Assembly (NCBI GenBank): GCA_023394875.1 | Contig: JAEXAB010000003.1 | Location: forward strand, 434,001 to 498,000 | Origin: Bacillota bacterium | GTDB lineage: Bacteria; Bacillota; Clostridia; Christensenellales; DTU072 | DNA: 64,000 nt | Reading direction: 5' to 3' | In this document: positions 57,420 through 64,000 of the stretch, in pieces | Position numbering within the stretch: position 1 is the stretch's first letter | Layout of the letters: each line of letters begins with the position of its first letter | Translations under genes and position numbers: made by a program | The notes under the pieces: generated by a model | Seen by the model: only the letters and a program-made list of their open reading frames with translations | Told to the model about the DNA's origin: nothing | The model's database searches: none

Positions 57420-58192
57420 AAATTTTTCAACCTTTCTAATATTGCTTCTTTAAGTATGAGAGCGGCAGCTTTGGGAGAGGCAGCCGCGGGCACGCTGGTA
57501 GCGTGAATAACGTTAAGGTTCCTTTCTCTGGCATAATCAAAATCCACACCGCCCGGATTGGACGCAAGGTCAAGTATAAAGCAGTCCTTATCAACGTTTT
57601 TTATAACTTTACTGTCTATAACCAATTTCGGCACGGTGTTTATAATCGCTTTATAGCCTTTTACTTTAGCCTCAAGGTCATTGACGGCAAACACTTTTTT
57701 GGAATAAATGGAAGACAGCGCAAATTCGTTTTTATCGTTTGTGGCTATACTTACCTCCATGTGATTGTCGTCAAAGACTTTGGCAAGGGCTTTGCCTACT
57801 CTGCCGTAGCCTACTATCAGAGCAGGCATATTTTTTAAGGAAGTATCGGTATTAAAAATAATATAGCCCAAAGCACCTTCGGCGGTAAGACAGGCATTTT
57901 TTATGACGTAACTTTCGTTATCGATTGCGTTATATAAAGTAATATTCTTTTCGGCAACAATCTTTTTGGCTTCCTCGGTTATTTTATTGCAAAACAAAAT
58001 GGATTTGTCTTTTAATTTTAACGCCTTTTCTTTGGTAACGACTTCCATAAGCGCCATAATATAAATTAAGTGGCAATCGGAAAAGGAATTTTCTTGACCG
58101 TAATCAAAAATTTGATATCCTTCCTCTCTTAGTAAATCGGCAAGCCAATAGTATCTTTTGTCGCTAAGCTCGATAAAAAAAACCTTTTTCAT
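57416..58192 (-). CDS. dpaA: Dipicolinate synthase subunit A
   Basis: 258 aa SpoVFA-type protein with an N-terminal domain and a Rossmann dehydrogenase domain (ALIVGYGRVGKALAKVF, about residues 125-141). It makes up dipicolinate synthase with DpaB. I chose the ATG at 58192, which has GGGGA 6 bases upstream; the ATG at 58204 gives MGIF- and no site. Expression should be late and mother-cell specific, as in other spore formers. Confidence 0.93.
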   Translation of the reverse strand: MKKVFFIELSDKRYYWLADLLREEGYQIFDYGQENSFSDCHLIYIMALMEVVTKEKALKLKDKSILFCNKITEEAKKIVAEKNITLYNAIDNESYVIKNACLTAEGALGYIIFNTDTSLKNMPALIVGYGRVGKALAKVFDDNHMEVSIATNDKNEFALSSIYSKKVFAVNDLEAKVKGYKAIINTVPKLVIDSKVIKNVDKDCFILDLASNPGGVDFDYARERNLNVIHATSVPAAASPKAAALILKEAILERLKNL

Positions 58193-58210
58193 AAATATCC
58201 CCATGCTATT

Positions 58211-58237
58211 TCTATATGAAAGACCCGATTTTATTGT
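58211..58237 (-). promoter_or_regulatory. Tentative late sporulation promoter of dpaA
   Basis: Minus strand AC (58237-58236) then 17 bases then CATATAGA (58218-58211), compared with the sigma-K pattern AC-N16/17-CATANNNT; the last T is missing. No sigma-A promoter was seen here, so it is noted with low confidence. Confidence 0.25.
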
Positions 58238-58376
58238 TACTTAGTAATTAAATGCCAAGGTCGATAATTTTTTGACGCTAAATTAGACATTTTTCTACAA
58301 AATCCCGCTTTTTGACACATTTGCAAAATTCATATTTTTATGATAAAATGTATTTATAACGCTTGGAGGTAAATTG

Positions 58377-59507
58377 ATGCAATTAGAAGAAAACAGAACA
58401 TGGCAAAAAGACTTAAAGAACAACGTAACCTCGGTAGATGCCCTTATGGAAATGGGTTTCATCGAAAAAAAAGAGAGTGAGAAATTACAGGAAATTACCG
58501 AAAAATATCCTTTGTCAATCCCTCAATATTATCTCAATCTTATAGAAAATAAATCATATTCCGATCCGATTTATAAGATGTGTATAGCTTCAATTCGCGA
58601 AGGACAATTAGGTGGCAAGGAAGACACAAGCGGAGAGGCGTCCAACACCGTAATGGAAGGAATTCAGCATAAATACGACAGCACCGTACTACTTTTATCG
58701 ACAAACGTATGCGCAATGTACTGTAGGCACTGCTTTAGAAAACGCCTGGTCGGGCAGTCCGAAGAGGAAATACTAAAATTCGCCGACGAAGCGGTAGAAT
58801 ACGTCAAAAATAATAAGAAAGCCAACAATATTTTGATTACCGGGGGAGATTCCTTACTCAATTCCAACAAAATTATAGAAAGATATTTATCAAAGTTTTC
58901 CGAAATCAAGCACGTTAAGTTTATACGCTTCGGCACAAGGACACCTGTTGTCTTGCCTCAAAGAATATATTCCGACCCTGAGTTAATAGAAATTTTCAGA
59001 AAATACAGCAAAAAGAAAACCATTTATATCGTCACTCAATTTAATCACCCCAAAGAACTAACCAAGGAAGCAATAACCGCAACCGATATGCTAAGGGAAG
59101 CGGGCGTACCTATCCTCAATCAGACGGTACTGCTTAAAGGAGTAAACGACAACGCCGACACTCTTTCTAGTTTGATTATTAAGCTTGTCGCAAACGGCAT
59201 TTCTCCCTACTACGTTTTCCAATGCCGTCCGGTAAAGGGAGTAAGGGATTTGTTCGCCGTACCTTTGTTAAAGTCCTCCGAAATAATAGACGAAACGCGC
59301 AGCCGTTTGTCGGGCGTGGGTAAAAGATTCCGCTTTATTATGAGCCACACCAAGGGCAAAATAGAAATTATAGGTAAAACCGACGAAAATATTTTGGTAT
59401 TAAAACAGCATCAAGCCAAAGACAAATCGGATATTAACAAAATTTTTACGGTAAAAGTGGACGAAAATTCCCTCTGGCTAAGCGAAGACCTAAGCAAAGG
59501 AATATAA
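58377..59507 (+). CDS. KamA-family radical SAM aminomutase
   Basis: 376 aa, shorter than lysine 2,3-aminomutase (about 415). Radical SAM cluster CAMYCRHC (about residues 112-119). The PLP-barrel shows ILITGGDSLL (about 152), FIRFGTRTPVVLPQRI (about 180) and QTVLLKGVNDN (about 255) as in the KamA/EamA group. It moves the amino group from C2 to C3 of an amino acid; lysine, glutamate or arginine cannot be told from reading alone. I use ATG 58377 (GGAGG 7 bases upstream) over the TTG just before it. A second asnB follows on the same strand. Confidence 0.85.
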   Translation: MQLEENRTWQKDLKNNVTSVDALMEMGFIEKKESEKLQEITEKYPLSIPQYYLNLIENKSYSDPIYKMCIASIREGQLGGKEDTSGEASNTVMEGIQHKYDSTVLLLSTNVCAMYCRHCFRKRLVGQSEEEILKFADEAVEYVKNNKKANNILITGGDSLLNSNKIIERYLSKFSEIKHVKFIRFGTRTPVVLPQRIYSDPELIEIFRKYSKKKTIYIVTQFNHPKELTKEAITATDMLREAGVPILNQTVLLKGVNDNADTLSSLIIKLVANGISPYYVFQCRPVKGVRDLFAVPLLKSSEIIDETRSRLSGVGKRFRFIMSHTKGKIEIIGKTDENILVLKQHQAKDKSDINKIFTVKVDENSLWLSEDLSKGI

Positions 59508-59571
59508 ATAGCACCGAAACACCCGTTATCACATATCAATGTATATAAAAACTGTCCGTTAGGGAGGATAT

Positions 59572-61431
59572 ATGTGCGGGATAGCGGGATTTTGCGATTT
59601 TCAAAACGACTTTACCAAAGACGAAAATACATATAAAAAATGGCATGACGTTCTTATAAATATGCGCCTTAGTCTTATTCACAGAGGCAAAGACCAGGAC
59701 GGAGAATACCTCAAAAAATACGTAGGGCTAAGCCATGCCAGACTTTCTATAAGGGATATATTCATGGGCAAACAGCCTTTGGTAAGGAACTTGGATTATG
59801 AATATTCCATTGTCTATAACGGTGAGATTTATAACACTTCCGAATTGAAAAACGAACTGCTTTTAGCGGGATATACTTTTCAGACCACCACCGACACCGA
59901 AGTAATACTCTATTGTTATATCCATTATGGCATAGATTTTGTCAATAAATTAAACGGAATTTTTTCTTTCGCTATTTGGGATGAAAAATTTTCCCGCCTT
60001 ATTTTGTACCGCGACCGACTGGGGGTTAAGCCCTTGTTTTTTACCTTAAACGAAGGTGCGCTTATATTCGGCTCCGAAATAAAGGCTCTATTTTGCCACC
60101 CAAAAATTTCTCCCACACTTAATATGGATAGCTTCCGTCAGGTTTTCGGACTGGGACCGGCAAGAAAGGGCGGTTTAGCCGTCTTTAAGGATATTTATGA
60201 GATTAATTCGGGCTGCTACGCAATTTTTGATGAAAGCGGACTAAAGCATCACCGCTATTGGGATCTAGAAAGTAAAGAGCATATCGACAGTTACCAAACT
60301 ACCGTGGAAAAAACGCGGTATCTTGTTACGGACGCCATAATTAAGCAAATGGTTTCCGACGTGCCGGTTTGTTCCTTCCTGTCAGGGGGGATAGACTCCT
60401 CTATCGTTACCAAAGTTGCTTCCGACTACCTATATGAAAACGGCAAAACTCTCAACACCTTTTCCTTTGACTTTACCGGCAACGACAAGAACTTTACTTC
60501 CAACTCCTTTCAACCCGAACAAGATAGACCGTACGTTGATATAATGCTAAAAACAATCCATTCCAACCACTCATACTTAGAATGCGACAAACTTTCTCTC
60601 ATCGACTTATTAAAAGCGGCGGTTATTTCAAAAGACCTCCCGGGTATGGCGGATATTGATGCGTCATTGATGTATTTTTGTAATCTTGTATCTCAAAAAA
60701 ATAAAGTTGCCTTAACGGGGGAATGCGCCGACGAAATTTTCGGGGGCTACCCTTGGTTTTATAGAGAAGAATTACTGAAAGGTTACGGCTTCCCTTGGTC
60801 AAAGAACCTAGATATAAGACAATCACTTTTACAGGATAATTTCATAAAAGACTTAGACTTAATTAACTACGTCAACAGCGCCTATGAAACTTCGGTAAAA
60901 GAAGCCGATATTTTAAGGAGCGAACCGCTAATAGAACAGGACCGCAGAAAAATAGCTTATCTCAATATAAAATGGTTTATGCAAACTCTCCTTGACAGAA
61001 TGGACAGAGCCAGTATGTACTGTGGCTTAGAGGCGCGCGTACCTTTCGCCGACCACCGCATAGTGGAATATATCTATAACGTACCGTGGGAATATAAGTA
61101 TAAAGACGGTGTGGAAAAGCATCTGTTACGGCAAGCTTGTTCGGACTTCGTACCCCAGGAAATTATGCATCGTAAAAAGAGCCCCTATCCGAAAATTTAT
61201 GACCCCGCCTACGGCAATTTATTAAAAGAGAAATTTTTAGACCTCATTAATACGCCCAACTCTCCCATAAATCAGTTTTTGGACAAGAACAAGGCGGAGG
61301 CTTTTTGGGATAATCCCTTGGAATACGGCAAGCCTTGGTTCGGTCAGCTTATGGCAGGCCCTCAGCTTATCGCGTATTTTATTCAGATAAATTATTGGCT
61401 GGAAGAATATAAGCCCCTTATAATACTATAA
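59572..61431 (+). CDS. asnB: Asparagine synthetase (glutamine-hydrolysing), second copy
   Basis: 619 aa, about 90 residues longer than the copy at 6287 and of the B. subtilis AsnB/AsnO size. The Ntn glutaminase begins MCGIAGFCDF (Cys2) and has the family segment HRGKDQDGEY where RGPD is usual (here RGKD). The synthetase loop is SFLSGGIDSSIV (about residue 264), with SMYCGLEARVPFADHRIVE near 480. GGGAGG is 6 bases before ATG. It lies 64 bases after the KamA-family gene. It may make asparagine or, given the neighbour, amidate another acid. Confidence 0.92.
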   Translation: MCGIAGFCDFQNDFTKDENTYKKWHDVLINMRLSLIHRGKDQDGEYLKKYVGLSHARLSIRDIFMGKQPLVRNLDYEYSIVYNGEIYNTSELKNELLLAGYTFQTTTDTEVILYCYIHYGIDFVNKLNGIFSFAIWDEKFSRLILYRDRLGVKPLFFTLNEGALIFGSEIKALFCHPKISPTLNMDSFRQVFGLGPARKGGLAVFKDIYEINSGCYAIFDESGLKHHRYWDLESKEHIDSYQTTVEKTRYLVTDAIIKQMVSDVPVCSFLSGGIDSSIVTKVASDYLYENGKTLNTFSFDFTGNDKNFTSNSFQPEQDRPYVDIMLKTIHSNHSYLECDKLSLIDLLKAAVISKDLPGMADIDASLMYFCNLVSQKNKVALTGECADEIFGGYPWFYREELLKGYGFPWSKNLDIRQSLLQDNFIKDLDLINYVNSAYETSVKEADILRSEPLIEQDRRKIAYLNIKWFMQTLLDRMDRASMYCGLEARVPFADHRIVEYIYNVPWEYKYKDGVEKHLLRQACSDFVPQEIMHRKKSPYPKIYDPAYGNLLKEKFLDLINTPNSPINQFLDKNKAEAFWDNPLEYGKPWFGQLMAGPQLIAYFIQINYWLEEYKPLIIL

Positions 61432-61463
61432 ATTATTGATAATAATCAACTTTGAACTTCTTA

Positions 61464-61478
61464 TGTGAGAATGTCACA
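61464..61478 (+). promoter_or_regulatory. CRP-like palindrome upstream of trxA
   Basis: TGTGA-N5-TCACA, the half-sites of the CRP family but with 5 instead of 6 bases between. Its centre (61471) lies about 41 bp before the predicted trxA start of transcription, the place used by class II activators. A Crp/Fnr-family gene lies just beyond trxA. Confidence 0.5.
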
Positions 61479-61499
61479 GTAAAATTAAAAGTTTTGCTG

Positions 61500-61505
61500 T
61501 ATAAT
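61500..61505 (+). promoter_or_regulatory. trxA promoter -10 box
   Basis: TATAAT preceded directly by TG; no recognisable -35 at 16-18 bp. A missing -35 beside an upstream palindrome is typical of activator-dependent promoters. Confidence 0.6.
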
Positions 61506-61536
61506 GTAAACAAAGAAGAAAAAAAGGAGATATATT

Positions 61537-61845
61537 ATGAAACCGATTATTATAACCAGTGAAAACTTCGAAAACGAAGTAATGAAAAGTACAAAGCCTG
61601 TGTTGATTGATTTTTACGCCGATTGGTGCGGACCGTGCAAAATGTTGGGTCCGGTCATAGAAAAGCTAGCCGAAGAAATAGACTACGCTAAGGTAGGCAA
61701 AATTAACGTCGACAATGAAAACGCTCTTGCATCAGCCTTCGGCGTAATGAGCATACCCACCGTAGTGGTAATGAAAAACGGTCAAGTTGTCAGCAAAGCC
61801 GTTGGAGTACAATCAAAAGAAAAATTAATCAGCATGCTTGGTTAA
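61537..61845 (+). CDS. trxA: Thioredoxin
   Basis: 102 aa disulphide reductase with the active site WCGPCK (about residues 29-34) in FYADWCGPCKMLGP and the cis-Pro loop SIPTVV (about 72). Cytoplasmic electron donor for reductive enzymes and peroxide defence. AAAGGAG is about 7 bases before ATG. No thioredoxin reductase is adjacent. Its stop codon shares two bases with the stop codon of the converging regulator. Confidence 0.96.
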   Translation: MKPIIITSENFENEVMKSTKPVLIDFYADWCGPCKMLGPVIEKLAEEIDYAKVGKINVDNENALASAFGVMSIPTVVVMKNGQVVSKAVGVQSKEKLISMLG

Positions 61846-62498
61846 TCTATAAAATCAGCTAAGCCTCCCATACTTAAGACGGTAACTTTCCCTCGGGAAA
61901 GCTCAACAAGTCCGTCCTTCTGAAAATTTTGCAAAAGTCTGGTAACCACCTCTCGGGCGGAGCCCAGACTTTTTGCTATTTCTTCGTGAGTAACAAACAA
62001 TACGTTGGATTTTAACTTACTTGCTTCGTCATAAAGATACATAGCAAGCCGTTTGTCCATACTAAAAAATAAAAACTGCTGCATCGCCCACATAACGTCG
62101 GAAAACCTCTCCGCCGCCAACTTTAACGCATAATTTTCTACGTAAATATTGTTTTTTTCTATTGTAGAAAAGACAAGGGGGGCAATTTGCAGCGCCTCAA
62201 CCTCTGTAACCGCTTCGATATGGACTTCAAAAGCAATGCTGTTAATAACGCAGGAAGCCGACAAAATACAAGTCTCTCCCTCATTTAGATAATATAGGGT
62301 AATATCTTTGCCCTCATCGGATAACATATAAGCCCGAATTTTGCCTTTCAAAACAATAATTACCCCAAAACATACTCCGCCGTTGCCGTGTATATGCTCC
62401 CCTTTGGCAAAAACTCTGCGGGAAATACCCTGTTTCAAGGTTTCCTTTTCTCTTTCGCTTAGATATTTATAAAATTCTATTTTATCGGTGTAATCCAT
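61842..62498 (-). CDS. Crp/Fnr-family transcription regulator
   Basis: 218 aa. N-terminal cyclic-nucleotide-binding-like beta barrel (about residues 10-130) and a C-terminal Crp-type winged helix with THEEIAKSLGSAREVVTRLLQNFQKDGLV (about 168-197). Few Cys and no N-terminal Fe-S cluster pattern, so it is not a classical FNR; the ligand is unknown. Starts 4 bases after the CoA-disulfide-reductase fusion stops, so both are in one unit. It may bind the palindrome before trxA. Confidence 0.88.
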   Translation of the reverse strand: MDYTDKIEFYKYLSEREKETLKQGISRRVFAKGEHIHGNGGVCFGVIIVLKGKIRAYMLSDEGKDITLYYLNEGETCILSASCVINSIAFEVHIEAVTEVEALQIAPLVFSTIEKNNIYVENYALKLAAERFSDVMWAMQQFLFFSMDKRLAMYLYDEASKLKSNVLFVTHEEIAKSLGSAREVVTRLLQNFQKDGLVELSRGKVTVLSMGGLADFID

Positions 62499-62502
62499 CT
62501 TT

Positions 62503-64000
62503 TTACCCTTTTTCTATAACGGCGGTAATTTTTCCGTTCCCGAAATGTAAGCCTAGCAGTTTATGTCCGTTTTTTTGACACCAAGTCTTGATGTCCGAAG
62601 AAAAACAGCCGTCGTTAGCCACAATTTTTATTTTCTCTCCGGTTTTCATAGTGGAAAGTTCGGTAAACGTATCCATAACAGGCCCCGGGCAGGGTCTGCC
62701 TGTTAAGTCGACTTCCTTAACGTTTTTAATTATTTCCTTACTTTCTTCCACCTCAAAACGGACTTGATATTTATAATTAAGATAAGTAGAATACCCGCCC
62801 GAAAGGTTAAAAAGTTTGGTATAGCCGTACGACTTTAAGATTTTTATTGCCGTATATGACCGTAAACCCACCCTGCAAGTTAGATAAATGGGCGTATCTT
62901 TGGAAACAGGGATTTTATCGATATTATTTCTCAAGGTGTCAAGCTCAATATTAATAGCTCCCTCAACGTGCCCGTTTTCGTACTCAAAAGGGGTTCTTAC
63001 GTCTAGCAATAGACCGCCTTCGGCTATTATTTTGTCTATATCGTTGGCATACGCTAGGTTATAAGAGCCGTTTTCTACGTTTTCGGCAATGTAGCCTAGG
63101 ATATTAACAGGGTCTTTTGCCGAAGAATACGGTGGGGCGTAGCAGACTTCTAAATCACTCAAGTCAAATACGGTGCCGTTAAGCCTCATTACTGTGGAAA
63201 TTATATCAATTCTCTTTTCCGTTCCTTCCCTCCCCACAGCCTGCGCGCCGAAGATTCTGCCGTCCTTACCGTAAATAAGTTTCATCGATAGATTTGAAGA
63301 ATTGGGATAATAGCTTGCATGATTAGGTCTATGGGCGTGTACTGTCTTATACTCAATTTTCTTATCGATAAGCATAGCTTCGTTGGCGCCCGTAGTTGCC
63401 GCCGTCAAAGAGAAAATTTTTATTACGTTAGCGCCTAGGATTTTGCTGAGCTTAATTTTTATTCCGCTGATACAATCGGCAACCAACCTTCCTTGACGGT
63501 TGGCTCCCCAAGCTAACGGTACCGAATATCCGGTGTTATCTAGCGGATTAATAACTTCAATCATATCCCCTATGGCAAAAATATCCTCTTCCTTTTTGCC
63601 GTCAACGTCGAAAACGTTAAAATTTTCATCGGTAATTAAATGTCCTTTAACTCCCAGTTTTATATTCGCCGTCTTCGCTAGGGAGTTTTCGGGCACAACG
63701 CCCAACGCCATAATAATCATATCGGCAGGCAACTCTAGTCCGCTTTCTAAAATGACCGTTCTTCCTTTGTCGGCAAACTGCTTCACTCCGTCGTTTAATA
63801 TAAGGTTAATTCTATTTAAGTTAAGTTCTTCATGAACTATCTGCGCCATTTCGTAATCAAGATTGCGTAAAACCTGTCTTTGTTTTTCCACCAAGGTTAC
63901 GTTAATACCAAGATTATGAAGATTTTCGGTAACTTCCACGCCGATAAAACCACCGCCGATTACAACGGCGTTTTTGACGTTATTATTGGTTGCGTAGTCT
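62503..64000 (-). CDS. CoA-disulfide reductase/rhodanese/TusA fusion, truncated by window
   Basis: The 5' end lies beyond the right edge; the frame is open to 64000, and the GTG at 63939 is internal because VVIGGGFIGVEVT (a nucleotide-binding loop) runs through it. Visible order: NAD-binding and dimerisation domains of a CoA-disulfide/persulfide reductase (to about residue 300 of the visible part), a rhodanese domain with LLLDVRTPFEYENGHVEGA and active-site CRVGLRS, then a TusA domain with RPCPGP. Such fusions handle persulfide sulfur and CoA or small-thiol disulphides. Followed by the Crp/Fnr gene. Confidence 0.9.
   Translation of the reverse strand, partial: DYATNNNVKNAVVIGGGFIGVEVTENLHNLGINVTLVEKQRQVLRNLDYEMAQIVHEELNLNRINLILNDGVKQFADKGRTVILESGLELPADMIIMALGVVPENSLAKTANIKLGVKGHLITDENFNVFDVDGKKEEDIFAIGDMIEVINPLDNTGYSVPLAWGANRQGRLVADCISGIKIKLSKILGANVIKIFSLTAATTGANEAMLIDKKIEYKTVHAHRPNHASYYPNSSNLSMKLIYGKDGRIFGAQAVGREGTEKRIDIISTVMRLNGTVFDLSDLEVCYAPPYSSAKDPVNILGYIAENVENGSYNLAYANDIDKIIAEGGLLLDVRTPFEYENGHVEGAINIELDTLRNNIDKIPVSKDTPIYLTCRVGLRSYTAIKILKSYGYTKLFNLSGGYSTYLNYKYQVRFEVEESKEIIKNVKEVDLTGRPCPGPVMDTFTELSTMKTGEKIKIVANDGCFSSDIKTWCQKNGHKLLGLHFGNGKITAVIEKG

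Noticed and set aside
58312..58344. Promoter for the KamA-family gene (TTGACA at 58312, TATGAT at 58339)
   Set aside because: The spacer would be 21 bp, too long for a sigma-A promoter; no better pairing was seen, so it is not listed as a feature.

Overview
The window is a 64 kb chromosomal piece of a low-GC, anaerobic, probably endospore-forming member of the Clostridia. Supporting genes are a dipicolinate synthase pair (dpaA/dpaB, the spore-core metabolite), a type III glutamine synthetase, a clostridial glgC/glgD glycogen operon, reverse rubrerythrin, desulfoferrodoxin and a flavodiiron protein, and strong AGGAGG ribosome sites with TTGACA/TATAAT promoters. A giant BspA-type repeat lipoprotein suggests a host-associated (gut-like) uncultured lineage. 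That last step is inference, and no rRNA is present to place it. I saw no tRNA, rRNA, CRISPR array, insertion sequence or prophage.

Layout. (1) 1-7.9 kb, + strand: nitrogen assimilation, with gltB (5' truncated by the window), gltD, glnN and asnB. glnN sits behind a leader with two A1/G4 hexaloop hairpins of the ANTAR-target type, the second overlapping a perfect 14-bp terminator stem. (2) 8-11 kb, +: esterase, GtrA-like protein and LCAT-like lipase in one unit. (3) 11-16.2 kb, -: polyamine transporter operon puuR-like/potA/potB/potC/potD. (4) 16.3-31.5 kb, -: cell-surface region holding a 2978-residue lipoprotein and, upstream, an operon of ABC ATPase, permease, Ig-like/beta-helix protein and YcxB-like membrane protein, then a small membrane protein that may be leaderless. 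(5) 31.6-32.6 kb, +: Fur-family regulator with a perfect Fur box, followed by reverse rubrerythrin. (6) 32.6-43.3 kb, -: ispE-glgB-glgC-glgD-glgA-glgP-GH13 glycogen operon. (7) 43.4-48.5 kb, -: second LCAT-like lipase, then an MFS transporter/lplA/lpd operon. (8) 48.7-55.1 kb, +: branched-chain amino acid operon ilvB-ilvN-ilvC-ilvD-ilvA-ridA, preceded by a complete ribosome-mediated attenuator with a 29-codon Ile/Val/Leu-rich leader peptide. (9) 55.2-58.2 kb, -: flavodiiron protein, desulfoferrodoxin and dpaA/dpaB. (10) 58.4-61.8 kb, +: KamA-family radical SAM enzyme, second asnB and thioredoxin. (11) 61.8-64 kb, -: Crp/Fnr regulator and a CoA-disulfide-reductase/rhodanese/TusA fusion that runs off the right edge.

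How it fits together: glutamine and glutamate made by GlnN/GltBD feed two asparagine synthetases, and glutamate is the amino donor for the ilv products. IlvA's reactive enamine product is matched by a translationally coupled RidA. Glycogen is made and broken down by one operon led by an isoprenoid gene. The most notable signals not explained by ordinary gene calls are the glnN leader, the ilv attenuator, a TGTGA-N5-TCACA palindrome about 41 bp upstream of the predicted trxA start site and close to a Crp/Fnr gene, and the surface-protein/ABC cassette.
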